DNA of 64,000 nt from assembly GCF_019175385.1 (NCBI RefSeq), contig NC_083338.1, positions 66,806,884 through 66,870,883 on the forward strand, read 5' to 3'. This document shows positions 1 to 11,491 of this stretch, in pieces. The position numbers and the translations under genes were made by a program. This DNA comes from Lycium barbarum (lineage: Eukaryota; Streptophyta; Magnoliopsida; Solanales; Solanaceae). Below the pieces are notes generated by a model. That model worked only from the letters and a program-made list of their open reading frames with translations, did not search any database and was not told where the DNA came from. Every line of letters begins with the position of its first letter. The first letter of the stretch is position 1.

Positions 1-1855
1 GTACCCATGATGTCCAAAGTTCGTTTAATATGTTTCCGTATGACATTCGAAAGAAAATTAATATGACTAAAGTTTGGATTTCCCAAATATTAACACGTTC
101 AATTATTCCATTGGGTCTTGGATATGTTTGATACATACATATGATTCCAAAAGTTCTAGTTGATTTGCTCTATAACGATATCCGAAAGACACTTGACATG
201 ATTATGACTTTGATTTTACGAAAATGGCTTCTGAAACGCCTCTAGAGCGTTCTGTACTTCAAACGCTCGTAACTTTCTCATACTATGTCGGATTGACCCG
301 AAACTTGTTTCTGCGCCTTCAGTGGTCGGCGAGTATACTTGTCCACCGAGTCTTAAAATTGATTTATATACATATGGTTCTCATTACTCCACTCGTGCGT
401 GCTACTATTGTATCGTCCGCCGAGCCTTGGGCCGGTTATATCATTGTGTGCACTATGCTATATTCGCCACTAACTTGTTATGTTATATATGGATCGGAGT
501 CGACGCCTCGGCAACATAATATGTTTTGTTTTCTGTATACATGAACAAGATATGCTTTTCAAAGGAAGTATTACTATGGATATGTATATGCTGACATGAT
601 GAGATGATGATGTGTTATGGTGGCCAGGAGGGCATATGATGATTTGATCCACCGAGTTTTTCACTAGAGGGTCGGGTATGGTATGTATATGATATATGAT
701 GTTCACATGCATGATTTCATTCACCGAGTCCCTCACTAGAGGGCCGGGTACAGTATATATGTATATATGTATGGATCGGGCTGCACGTTCCGCAGCAGTA
801 TAATATATATATAGATCGGGCTGCACGTTCCGCAGCAGTATATGATATATTTATGGATCGGGCCGAACGTTCCTCGGCAGTATATGTTATATTTATGGAT
901 CGGGCCGAACGTTCCTCGGCAGTATATGTTATATTTATGGATCGGGCCGAACGTTCCTCGGCAGTATATGTTATATGTGTGGATCGGGCCGTACGTTCCT
1001 CGGCACTAATATGTTATATGTGTGGATCGGGCCGTACGTTCCACGACACTAATATGTTAAATGCGGATCGGGCCGTACGTTCCTCGGCACTAATATGTTA
1101 AATGCGGATCGGGCCGTACGTTCCTCGGCACTATCATACTACATATGGATCGGTTATGTGTATATATGATATATGATGATTTCACCGCGTCCCTTACTGG
1201 AGGGCCGGGGCACGTTATACGATATGTGATATACGATGATGGTATACATGATTTTCATTTATGATTTATGATGACATACACGATTTTCATTTGAAAAGGC
1301 AAGTACTTTGATGTTCTAAAAGTTCATACTTGATTCTGGTAAATCCCTGTTCAGCTATGATTCTCTTTTACTGTAATTCTTGCCTTACATGCTCAGTACA
1401 TTTTCCGTACTGACCCCCTTTCTTCGGGGGCTGCGTTTCATGCCACGCAGGTACACCCAGATGAGTTGAAGCTACTATAGAAGATGTTCCAGCGGAGATG
1501 GGAACTCCATTTGCTCCTGGAGTGTTGCTGAGTCAGGGTATGTGTGCTATGAGGTTTTGTTCGAAGTTAGAGACTTTGCAGACAGAGTCGTGGGTATTGG
1601 TTGTCAGTTCTGTAAGCGGCTTCATCAGCCAATGTGTCTTTTGTGCCATGTTATAAACTCTATATGATTACAAATTTTGTCTGATTTGAGAACGATATAA
1701 AGAAAGTTTCTGAAAGCTCTGTTGTGTATGTCATTTCGGTTTGATTTAAAAGTTCAAAACAAAAAATTATATGTGCACTAAGAGTCAGCGGGTTCGCTCG
1801 GCTTCGAGAATGGGGTCGGGTGCCCATCACACCTTAGCGAGGTTAGGGTGTGACA
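1..1855 (+). mobile_element. LTR fragment, 5' end outside window
   Basis: This is the 3' part of a plus-strand Ty3/gypsy LTR. It ends in GGGTGTGACA at 1855 and is followed by unrelated DNA rather than a primer-binding site, so it is a 3' LTR or a solo LTR. It matches the 3' half of the LTR at 26693-29983, with the same order of motifs and the same tandem repeat. A conserved block near 1390-1450 has a CAGTAC/GTACTG inverted repeat, then a CCCCC/GGGGG stem-loop, then a 3' splice-site-like CGCAG/GTAC ending at 1450. The only ORFs are short and repeat-derived. Confidence 0.85.
772..1143 (+). repeat. ~42-bp tandem repeat, about nine units, inside LTR
   Basis: Nine units of roughly 40-43 bp share the core GGATCGGGCCGAACGTTCC followed by TCGGCA. 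The first two units carry the variant core GGGCTGCACGTTCCGCAGC. Each core can fold as a short hairpin (GCCGA...TCGGC), and the two variants keep their stems through paired changes. The array lies between the conserved LTR splice signals. An open frame at 853-1101 just reads through the repeat and is not a gene. Confidence 0.9.
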
Positions 1856-3281
1856 CACATCCTCAGCCCCTGTCAGATGTGCCTTATATACATATAATGT
1901 ATGAAAGACGAGTATTCAAATATGGTTCAAGTCTAGAACCTCAATAGGAAACACCAACTCAAAAGTAATCATGATAAATCAATGAAATCAAATGCCAATG
2001 AAAGTATGAGTCACAATTCCATAAGTCATATCAGGACATAGATAAGCTCAACTATGCAATGAATTAGATAAACCAGCTCAACTATGGAATGAATCATACA
2101 AACCATCTCAATCAACATAAAGAGTCTGTGACACCCTTTACTTCCAAATCTAACAAGTACACCTCACAACTACGTCTTGTGTCACCAAAGTGCTCCATTT
2201 ACTCATGTATCATCATTAGTGCCAAGTCATAATTCAATAGCAATATACATGTGAAATGATAATGTATGCTATGCATGGTATCATCATAATTATACAACAC
2301 GATTCAGGCTTAATCTCATTACCCTTCATTTCTCTGATGATAAATGACAAAACAAGGGAGAAATATGTGTAACACGTATCACAACACAACAATTAAGGCA
2401 ACAAGCCTAATCACAATAACAGGGTAACAAGCCACAATCAACCAACCTAATAGAATACCATCCCAAATCACCACAGTACGAATACAAATACACCATCATG
2501 ATGCGTAATCAACAGCGACAAACCCACATTGTCAGAAGTCATACCAACCTAGGTAATATCCAACTAGACATCATGTCCGAAGACCTAATCATGCTTTCTC
2601 CCATCAATTCTACACAATATATATGTTTCGCTAATCAAACTCTAACTAAGGTAAGCTGTAACCTACCTCGAATGCAGAACAAGAGCCACGAACTACTCCA
2701 CACGAGCCTTCTATTTTTGAAGTGCCTCAGAACAGTGGTAGTCTAGTAAATAACATCGTAAGTAAGTAAATAACCACGACGACCAACTAATCGAATGAGA
2801 AATCAATTCGGGAAAGATTACTCAAAAGATCTAAAACACCCCTAACGAGTCACGAGGGAAAAACGGGAAATTAAGGATGAAATTACATCACCCATAGTCC
2901 CAACAATCATAACCCTTAAATTCTTGGGTTTCTAATCACATTAGACCCTTCAATTTCATCAATTAGTCAAAACCCCCAAATTTGGGTGAAACCCAAAGTC
3001 TCATAATTAGATTCTTGGACTATCAAGCAATTCAACCCTAGAATGTGTTAATCTACACTTCTAGAGGATATAAACATTGAATTAAAAAATAATAACCAAT
3101 TCAAGCAAAGGTTTTATGATTTAGAATTCTAAGTGTTCAACCCACCATTTTGAGAACTTGAACTATCATGGAAACTTAAAGGGGAAATGAAAATGAACAA
3201 GATAATGGTTTAGAACTTACCTTCAAGGATGATTCCCCCAAGTTCTTCAATAATAACCTCTCTAAGCTCTTAGGATAGTTT
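1856..3281 (-). repeat. Unassigned AT-rich repeat, probably minus-strand LTR debris
   Basis: There is no convincing coding region here. On the minus strand the right end reads as LTR-like leader sequence with a donor-like GAAG/GTAAGT (around 3217-3224), similar to the LTRs at 52601-53668 and 60355-62887. No LTR terminus, primer-binding site or polypurine tract is visible. It is the left flank of the element starting at 3282. Confidence 0.35.
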
Positions 3282-5375
3282 TGTTATACCCCGTATATTA
3301 CAACAAAGGTAAGACTCGTATCGTTAGAGTTTTAGTGAAAACTGAAGGTTTGAACATTTTCCGAAAATGGTTGACTAGCCTACTTCGGGTCGATGTTGAT
3401 GTTAAAGTGCGTTTACATTAATGGTCGATGTTGTTAAAATGTTTGTTGTCATTGTTGTTGATATTGTGGCCGGGTCAAATTCCCGGATTGTTGTTGTTGA
3501 TTTGGGGCCGAGCCGTATTCTCGGGGATGGTGTATTTATAGGGGAATTGCTGCCGAAATTTCGGCAGACAAAGTGTTACTTTAAAGAATCAACTTCTAAA
3601 GGCTCTAATCATGTTTTGGTAAACATGACCAATTTGTAGATTTTGGCGGATTTGGAACGTGAATTTGGAGTCGCATAAGAAGCAGAAAAGGTATGTAAGG
3701 CTTTACCCTTCCTTCTATGGCATGTCTTAGACGTAATATGTTGGATATGAGCCTCGGGGATAACTCCACCCTCCGGAATCCGCACCCAAAGTTTCCCCTT
3801 TTTCATTCAGTAGAATTGAATTAAAAATTGTGTAAAATGTTGGAAGAACTTCCTAAACCTCTAGAACTCACATAAATAGGACCCGACTACCCTAAAACCC
3901 TCACAAGTAACGCCATGACATGTAACATACGTAAATTTGGTACGCCGCCTCATTTGACCCGAGGTGGGCCCATCGTTCCCGGACTTTCCTTATTGTTCCG
4001 CTTGACTTACTTTGAAGCTGAATCCAAAAGAAACCATGACCCTTATTCCGTTATCAGATGACAAGTACCATACCTATCCCAACGAGAATACTTCTATGAC
4101 GACAATGATAATGATGATGTTAAGAAAGAGAATATGCCTATGATAAGTACGATAAGAATGATTCTATGACTAGGAGTCTTGAGCTAAGAATTTAATGTGA
4201 ATGTGAAAGTGTTATACTAGTTCTTGAACCTCAATTCTATTCCTTAGCTATGACACTAGTTTCTAAAAGACTTCAAAGCATATGAATTGGCGGTTATAAT
4301 GTCCATGATTTTATTCTATGCTCTCTCTTAAGGCTATTTTCCGTTGGTAGTCTCGCCTTAAAATACTCGTTCCTTCAAGGTGAGACAAAGTGACCATGAT
4401 TATTCCATAATGTAATCGGAGGTCACCGACCTTACGTCACTCCGATGGACACATGACTTTCTTTGGGCTCTCATGCATGCCAATGGTATGACATATGTAT
4501 ATGAATGTGAATATGTATATGTATATGTATATGTATATGGGTAAAAGGGGAAGGGCCACTGTTATATCACCACCTGATTCAGCTGGATTTCGTCCCGGAC
4601 GCGGGATGCCCGGACGCGGGATATGGGAGAGTCGGATACGGCGTCTGTATATGTGATATATATAATATGTTGGGACACTGTTGGGGAGGGGGGTGGGAGA
4701 GCCGATGTACTCGGCGTCTGTAAATGTAAATAAAGGACACCGTTTTCTGAAACGTGCTGTTTTCTGTACATGTAAATAAGAAGTACTGTTTTTCTGAAAA
4801 AGGGACTAAGCATGCATGGCATCTGCCTGAAAGGCATTCATATGTACAGGTTACTTCTGTCCCAAGATAAGCTCCATATGTCTATTATGTTATTATTCAT
4901 ACTGTATATTCCTTTATTATGTCACTATTCATGCCTTACATACTCAGTACATTACTCGTACTGACCCCTCTTCTTCGGGGGATGCGTTCATGCCGCGCAG
5001 GTACACCAGATGAGCCACATCTAACATAGAAGATGTTCCAGCGGAGTTGGCAGGCCCCACTTGTTCTGGAGTGCTGCCGAGTCAGAGTATCTGAGCCATG
5101 ATGTCTGTTTGATGTTAGAGGCTTTGCAGACAGAGTCATGAGTATAGAGTGTCATCTTGGTAGACGACTTCACCAGTCAAAATGTTATTACGTTTCATGT
5201 CGCGGGCCCCATATGCTAATAGTCATTACTTATGAAAAAAAATTGGAGAGCTTACTATGTATTTATTTCTTAATTGATACAAGAGTTTATCTATGTAATA
5301 AGAGTCAGCGGGTTCGCTCGGCTCCAGATATGGGGTCGGGTGCCCATTACACCCTAGTAAAGTCGGGGTGTGACA
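3282..5375 (+). repeat. 5' LTR of element A-D (short 5' part)
   Basis: It begins TGTTATACCCCG and ends GGTGTGACA, directly followed by the primer-binding site. From about 3396 on it is nearly identical to 17895-19856, but its first ~115 bp are different, and about 1.15 kb of the partner's 5' part, with its upstream TATA box and first splice donor, is absent. It retains the second promoter-like module (TATTTATA at 3533-3540 and the 18-bp palindrome at 3550-3567), a candidate micro-exon at 3640-3690, a donor at 3691 and an acceptor ending at 5000. Confidence 0.85.
3533..3567 (+). promoter_or_regulatory. TATA-like box plus 18-bp palindrome (LTR core module)
   Basis: TATTTATAGGGGAA is followed within about 10 bp by the perfect palindrome CTGCCGAAATTTCGGCAG (3550-3567). 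Just upstream is a CCGAG...CTCGG-type inverted repeat. The module recurs in most TGTTAT-type LTRs here: 8358-8375, 18051-18068, 27986-28003, and on the minus strand near 33479-33496, 41735-41752 and 49860-49877. A core promoter is my inference. Several copies have weakened TATA boxes but keep the palindrome. Confidence 0.5.
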
Positions 5376-5378
5376 AAG

Positions 5379-5390
5379 TGGTATCAGAGC
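5379..5390 (+). other. Primer-binding site (initiator tRNA-Met)
   Basis: TGGTATCAGAGC begins three bases after the LTR end. It is complementary to the 3' end of plant initiator tRNA-Met, the usual primer of plant Ty3/gypsy elements. Confidence 0.9.
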
Positions 5391-5433
5391 AGGTCGGTCT
5401 AAGGGTTGTCTGCAAAGTCGTGTCCGGTAGAGT

Positions 5434-5473
5434 CCTGTTTATGGGTGTGAAGCCGGCCACATTTATAAACAGG
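5434..5473 (+). other. Leader hairpin with palindromic loop (DIS-like)
   Basis: CCTGTTTAT (5434-5442) pairs with ATAAACAGG (5465-5473). The stem extends inwards through three G-U pairs and GTGT-type pairs to about 16 bp, closing an 8-nt loop AAGCCGGC. The loop hexamer GCCGGC is self-complementary. It lies about 45 nt after the primer-binding site. It resembles a retroviral dimer-initiation kissing loop; this function is inferred. Confidence 0.6.
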
Positions 5474-6066
5474 AGGCTGCGGGGCATCTAGGAAATGTTG
5501 ACCTTCTTTCTGTCTTAGTTCGTGCGATAGAGCCAAGTCATAGGAAATAAGATTCCTGATACTAATCGTTGAATTTCTCAGACGTCCAGTAGCGACGGGA
5601 AAAGGCGAATGACGATATGGCAAGTCACAGAGGTAAGTCTGGATATCTGTTCTGTTACATGAACTGGAAGTACTGGATGGCGGGGATGTGCCATATAGTC
5701 GTATGTTCTTTAAGGCATTGATGACATTGGCCGCATACAAATTTTGAATAATAGGAACGGTAAAGGAGGTTCTGCCAGAACGGGTACGCCCCACAGGAAT
5801 AAGTATGGAAAAGAGATACGGTAAATAGGCAATAAGTGAAATGCGTTGGTTCCGAAAGGTTATGGATTTGGGTGTGGCGACGAAGGTGAGGTCGCTCCCA
5901 TTGGGAATCTGGAAGTCCAGGATAGGAGTTAGCCATAAGGTGAGCGTTGGAAACCAAGAAGGGCAAAATAGTAATTACACAAGAAAGGACGTGTCACGAG
6001 GGTGTCCCGGGATTTGTAAGACTTTGAGTAGTCTCAAATTATGTAATAAAGGTCATGCGTGGAAGT
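5474..6066 (+). other. Non-coding internal region of A-D, upstream of 5S segment
   Basis: This leader-like sequence is shared in part with 10806-11387 and 30083-30888. No gag or pol similarity is seen in any frame; short ORFs on both strands are not conserved between copies. The stretch just before the 5S-like segment (around 6000-6066) is the best conserved between the three elements. Confidence 0.6.
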
Positions 6067-6170
6067 GGACGCGAAAATATCTGCATTAAGGCACCGGATT
6101 CCAGCAAAGTTTCAAGGTTAAGCGTGCTCAGGTGGGAGCAATCCTAGGATGGGTGACCCCCTGGGAAGTT
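6067..6170 (+). ncRNA. 5S rRNA-derived segment in retroelement
   Basis: These 104 nt align without gaps to nucleotides 1-104 of plant 5S rRNA as I recall it, about three quarters identical by hand count. The internal Pol III control region is best kept: GTTAAGCGTGCT (A-box region) is exact, and GGATGGGTGACC then CCTGGGAAGT (C-box region) is almost exact. The 3' ~15 nt that would close helix I are missing, so it is not a functional rRNA gene. It lies about 690 bp after the primer-binding site, in the same strand as the element. Confidence 0.85.
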
Positions 6171-6908
6171 TACAAGGAAATTCCACATATTCTGACATAA
6201 AAGACAAATGAAAAACCAGACTAGTCTAAGGGTAACTAGAGTATATGGGGATGGTCGGAGACCATAAGAGGACGCGTAGGACGAGGCGGACTAGCTTGAT
6301 GAAGAGACAAAGAGTGCGTCGCAGTTCAGGAATTAGGATAGGCTTGAATAACGTTTGGAAGTATTTTGTGGGTTAGTTGGTAATAATTATGTAAATGTAT
6401 ATGGATATGTATGATGGCTCATTCGTGAGGGTATCCATGGACACGCGTCTTCCCAACAACCTGCGTAACGGTAAAAGAGGCCTCAATCTAGTAAAGGATA
6501 CCGAAACCTGAGTGGTAGTGAGAAACAAATGGTGCAAGTATTATAAGATAAGCCGCTATTTTCACGATAGGTTAAGGACAGAAAAGTCTTAACGGTATGA
6601 TGTTTGAAAAAGAAGTGAGTGAGTAAACGAGGAGTAAGGAGATCAAAATATCGGAAAAAGGTGAGAAACAAGAAAACCTTGGGGGATGGAACCCCTGAGA
6701 GGAAATTCCCGGCAAGGTACGAGACTAATGGATAAAGATTCAAATGCAGACATGGGGTGAGGATAGAGTACAGTAATATGGAACAAAGGAGGAGTGAGTG
6801 AGATTCGAGGATTAATTTCAATAAGCAGGGATGAACGAAAATGAAAAGATGGACGAAACGATGATATAAGTAAGAAGAAAAAGGGAAAAACTTGAGCTGA
6901 GAAGCTTC
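6171..6908 (+). other. Non-coding internal region of A-D, 3' of 5S segment
   Basis: No coding similarity is recognised. The order of blocks matches 11492-11800 and 30993-31300 (for example a shared GACCATAAGAGG word near 6262). The last five bases before the nested element, 6909-6913, are GATAC, the target duplication. Confidence 0.6.
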
Positions 6909-6913
6909 GATAC

Positions 6914-9900
6914 TGTTATAGCCCGTATATTGTACGTTTGGAAATTCTAAAGTCGTCGTGGAAAGTTAAGGGCGAAGCCATTTTCAAAAGTTATATTAAT
7001 GCACAAGTTGTCATGAATATTATTTGTGACTATTATTAGTATGGAAATATGGTAAGAGGCTAAGGGCAAGAAGAGAAATTCGCAAAACGGCTTATGGAAA
7101 TATTGCGGAAAGAATAGGGGAAAAACGGGAATTTCATCAAGAGGTTCATGAGAATTTAAAAAGGGCCATATTGGCCATGTGACAAAAAATATATATATGA
7201 AATGAAAAAGAAAAAGAATTAAAAAAGGATGAAAAATTAGTCTTCTTTTTATGGGATTTCAAGAAAATTCTAGAGAGGGGCATGTGCCCCTCACATGCCA
7301 TTAAAACTATATGTATATATAGGACTAAAGTCTTGAAAAAGAAGACAAAAATCTATCACTTGCATTCTAGACAATTCAAGAAAGAAATAAGAGAGCAAGA
7401 AGGCCATGGTTTCGGCCATGATCATGGAAATCCAAGTCTTCAATTTTAATTCCAAAAATTATTTTCTTCATGTATTCCTACTAATTCAAGGGCCCTCTAC
7501 AACGTGGTGTAATTGTTTCAGAAGATAGGCCATCCGTTTCATTGTTTTCCGCACTTTGGTTGAGTAAAGAAGTTGGGAGGAAAAGGTAAGAATTCATGGT
7601 CTTTTGTATGTTATAGGAGGCTTGTGTATGTTGTTGTATATAGGAATGGATGAAATTCATGAAAGCATGGAAATTGGGTGTTGGCCGTGCATGCATGTGG
7701 TATGTAGGAATAATGGTGTAATTATTTTGTTTGGTGTTTTAGTTGTTGTAAGTTCTATGTTGACAATGAAAGTGGATGAAACTCATTTGGTTATAGGTGT
7801 TGGAGTCTTGGCCGTGTGGTATGTGTGTTGTGTAGGAAAAATGAATAAATTTCTATGTAGCAATTTGATTGTTGTTGATATGTATTCTATGATGGGAATG
7901 GGAACTTGGTGGTTTAAATTGATGTTGGAATGATTATGGACTGATTTGGAAGCTAATGAGATTATAGTGTCATTTCTTGTATTTGTGCAAATGATGTAGT
8001 TAACATGCTAGTTGCTAATGTGGTTTATGAATTTGGAAGATGAAAATGTGTTGTGAAAGTATATGCTAAAAATTTGGAGGTTTCGGATGGATTGTGGTCT
8101 TGATGGAAAATTTGTATATGTTATAGAATGGTATAAAATGCTTTTGAATGGTGTTTGGTTGATCTTGAGTTAGTAATGAATGTATGAGCATTGGAATTAG
8201 CTTGAGACATGTAGTGAATGGTATGTTGATGAACTATGTAGAAAAGAGTTACTAATGTTAGAATGTATTCTTGAATTGATTATTGATGCCATAGCTGGGT
8301 TGTTGTTGAATTGGGCCGAGCCATATTCTCGGGGTTGGTACATTTACAGGGGAGATGCTGCCGAAATTCCGGCAGAATATAAGAGAATGTGTTTGAAAGA
8401 TTAGGGCAAGTATGTGACAACGAATCTAATGAATGGATGAATCCTCTTGAATGTAGATTAACAAGTTGGAGGCACAAGCGTAACTAGTTGGTCGCGGCGC
8501 AGGTATGTAAGGCTTACCCTTTCTTTCTTTGGCATGTCCTAGAGCCAAGTCAGGTATAATGTGATATGCTGCCTTGGGGTAACTCTGTTCTGTGATGCTG
8601 AGTCTGATTATGATTCTAATTCACTTCTTGACCTGAGTTTGTGATCCTAGTTCATCCCTTGATATAGGTATTTGATATAAGTATTTTGATATAAGTATTT
8701 TGGTACAAGTATTCTGATATATGTATTTTGATATAAGTATTTTGATATAAGTGTCTTGATATAAGCATTTTGATATCAGTCTTCTGATATAAGTGTGTCG
8801 ATATGAGTATTTTGATATAAGTATTCTGATGTAAGTATGCTGATATAAGTATTCCGATATAAGTATCCTGATATGAGAAATCCGAAATTAGTATCCTGAT
8901 AAGAGCATTCTGATATGTTTATTCTGGTTCGAGAACTTCTGTAAGATTTAATGTCCCTAACTTCCGTATACGATCTCGGATTGCTCTGAAATGTTCGAAG
9001 AGGTTTCTGTATCAAGACGTCTATAAATTTCTGATACGTAAGTATGGTTCCAAAATCTCTATTTGATCTGATTCGTAAGGACATCTGAAGGTGTCTGATA
9101 TGACTATGATTCTGATTTCCCGAAAAAGGCTTCTGAAATGCTTATAAAGCGTTCTGTACTTTGAACGCTTGTAACTTTCTTATACTACGTCGGATTGACC
9201 TGAAATCTATTCCGAGTCCCCAGGTATCGGTAAGTATACTGCTCTGTCGATTCTTGATTCCCATGCATGTGGTTTCTCACTATTCTGCTCGTGCATATGT
9301 TATGATTTCCTTCACCGAGTCCCGGGCCGGTATGTATCGTGCGGATGGTTCGCCGAGTCGTCTGTTGAGGGCCGGGTTCCATATATGAATTTCGAAGCGT
9401 GATGAGTCCGGTTCCGGGGTACTGTGTTATATGTCCGTCCCCTGTTACCGAGGATATATTACGAAGTATGATGTGTCCGGGCTCGGGGTGCCGTGTTATC
9501 TGTCCGCCCTCGGGTACCGTTGTTATGTTATGATGTGTGACGGAGATCGGAGCAAATTTTCCGAAATATGATGTGTTGTGGCGCCAAAGGTAGGAGTGGC
9601 GACCACGTTCCTATGTTATCGTGCGCATCCCTAGGCATTTTTCACCGGTTCCTCGGCGTGTTACCTGTCCCCGAGGTTACCATGTATATGATAGGATGTG
9701 ACCGGTCCCTCGGCGTGTTATATGTCCCCGGGGTTACCGCGTATGTGATATGATATCCGATTCTGATATGCATGACTTGTGTTGGAGAGTAAGCATTCTG
9801 ACCTTCCGTATATCCTGTATTCCGTTTTTTATATGACATCCTCTGAGTAATCTGTACGTTCTGAATCCCGTCCGATATATGGCATTATCCGAGTATACTG

Positions 9901-10707
9901 TACGTTCTGTATTCCGTCCGATATATGACATCATCGGAGCAATCGGTACGTTCTGAACTCCGTCCGACGTATGACATTATCTGTGCGTTCTGTACGTGCC
10001 ACACTCCTTCTGATATCTGACAACGGTATGTACGATCTGTGTCTGGAAAGTGAGTATGTCAGCATTCTATATGCTCTGTATGATTTGTACGGTCTGTATG
10101 ATCTGTATTGGTCTGTATGATCTGTGTCTGAGAAGTAAGTAATTCGGCAATCTGGATAATATGCTTACCCTTTGTACTATTTGTTTCGATTATGGTTCTG
10201 CTTTCTGTATTTCATGCCTTACATACTCAGTACATATTCCGTACTGACCCCCTGTTCTTCGAGGGCTGCGTTTCATGCCGCGCAGGTACTCCCAGATGAG
10301 TTGAAGATATTATATAAGATGTTCCAGCGAAGATGGCAAACTCCATTTGCTCCTGGAGTGCTGCCGAGTCAGAGTATGTGTGCTGTGATGTCTGATATAT
10401 GGTAGAGACTTTGCAGACAGCGTTGTGGGTATGGTGTGTCAATCTGTAAGCGGCTCCGTCAGCCGACATGTTGGTCTGTGTTGTGTATTGAATTGTGTAT
10501 GACTACAGATTTGTTAGCTTGGAAGATTCGAGAAGGAATATTTCTGAAAAGAATATTTCAAAAAAAAAAAATATTTTACTGCGTATTTTGCCTGATTTGA
10601 TTTAAAAAGTTTGACGTAATTTTATGTGCGGCAAGAGTCTGAGGGTTCGCTCGGCCCTAAGTAAGGGTTGGGTGCCCATCACACCCTAGTAAGGTCGGGG
10701 TGTGACA
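6914..10707 (+). repeat. 5' LTR of element B-C (3.8 kb)
   Basis: In order: a GAGGGGCA/TGCCCCTC inverted repeat near 7276, a TATA-rich box near 7308-7323, first donor AAAAG/GTAAGAAT (intron start 7586), second promoter-like module with palindrome at 8358-8375, micro-exon 8457-8502 between CTTGAATGTAG and GTATGTAAGG, a 14-bp tandem array, tandem hairpins, and an acceptor ending at 10285. An uninterrupted 109-codon frame at 7604-7933 recurs in the partner LTR only because the LTRs are nearly identical. Confidence 0.92.
8652..8900 (+). repeat. 14-bp tandem repeat in LTR B
   Basis: About 16-17 degenerate copies of GATATAAGTATTTT in phase at 14 bp, lying in the putative second LTR intron. The copy in the partner LTR is at about 14033-14270. 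Confidence 0.85.
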
Positions 10708-10710
10708 AAG

Positions 10711-10722
10711 TGGTATCAGAGC
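10711..10722 (+). other. Primer-binding site of B-C (initiator tRNA-Met)
   Basis: TGGTATCAGAGC, three bases after the 5' LTR end. Confidence 0.92.
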
Positions 10723-10766
10723 AGGTCTGTCCTAGGGGTTGTCTGCAAAGTCGTGTCCAGTAGAGT

Positions 10767-10805
10767 CCTGTTTATGGTGTGTTGCGCGCCACATCTATAA
10801 ACAGG
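10767..10805 (+). other. Leader hairpin with GCGCGC loop (DIS-like)
   Basis: CCTGTTTAT pairs with ATAAACAGG, and the inner GTG...CAC stem has one bulged T. The loop is TTGCGCGC with the self-complementary hexamer GCGCGC. It has the same position and form as 5434-5473 but a different palindrome. Confidence 0.6.
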
Positions 10806-11009
10806 AGGCTACGGGGCATCTAGGGATTGTTGACCTTCTTTTTGTCATAGATCGTGCGATAGAGCCCAGACGTAGGGAAAACGAGATCCCAAATATATGC
10901 TTTACATACGTTGAAAAGGCGAATAATGATACGGAAGGCCACGAAGGCAAGTTTTGATATGTTCATTCTGTTATCAGAAACCGGAAGCCCTGTACGGCTG
11001 TGGCCTGGT

Positions 11010-11165
11010 ACGATATGATATGATCCCATATGAAATGACACGACGCGATATGATACGATATGATACGATACGATACGATACGATACGATATGATATGGCA
11101 AGATATGATATGACACAATATGACATGATATGGTCTGATATGAGGTAATATGATATGATACGGTG
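11010..11165 (+). repeat. GATAC/GATAT microsatellite in internal region
   Basis: Pentamer-based array of GATAC, GATAT and relatives downstream of the primer-binding site of B-C. It is not present at the same place in A-D or E, so it is an expansion specific to this copy or subfamily. Confidence 0.85.
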
Positions 11166-11387
11166 TGAAACAACATATAAAGGCCCTAGCCGGCTGGAAT
11201 ATGCTATATATATGTACGATCCGTGAGATGTTGTTGATATTTGTTATGTGTGAGTGAATTCTGAATAGTAAGGGTTGGAAAAGGGTAAAATGGTAATTGC
11301 AAGGATAGAACGGGTTACAGAAATGTCTCGGAATCTGTGAGACCTTGATTTGCTCCGGATCAGGTAATAAAGGTTATAAGGGAAAGT

Positions 11388-11491
11388 GGACGCGATTATA
11401 TCGGCCCTAAGGCACCGAAATCCATCAGAGTTTCGAGGTTAAGCGTGCTCAGGCGGGAGCAATTTCGTGATGGGTGACCCTCTGGGAAGTT
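11388..11491 (+). ncRNA. 5S rRNA-derived segment in retroelement B-C
   Basis: This 104-nt segment is collinear with nt 1-104 of 5S rRNA. GTTAAGCGTGCT is exact, and TGATGGGTGACCC with TCTGGGAAGT preserves the C-box region. About 10 nt further on is a run of nine T (11501-11509), which could act as a Pol III terminator. The 3' strand of helix I is absent. It lies about 680 bp after the primer-binding site. Confidence 0.83.

Noticed and set aside
853..1101. 82-codon open frame
   Set aside because: It reads through the tandem repeat, so its protein is the repeat in translation.
772..1143. Regular ~42-bp repeats that could suggest a CRISPR-like array
   Set aside because: Units are contiguous and degenerate with no unique spacers, and they lie inside a plant LTR that has a related array at 29104-29225.
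2498..2746. 82-codon frame in the region 1856-3281
   Set aside because: Low-complexity AT-rich repeat DNA, no recognised domain, no support from a second copy.
5138..5491. 117-codon frame spanning LTR end and leader
   Set aside because: It crosses the LTR end and primer-binding site and has no protein similarity; shadow frame.
6067..6170. Genuine 5S rRNA gene
   Set aside because: About a quarter of positions differ, the 3' end is missing, and it lies inside a retroelement without tandem rDNA units.
7604..7933. 109-codon frame with the same copy at 12961-13290
   Set aside because: The match is explained by LTR identity within one element. It has no domain and is absent from related LTRs.
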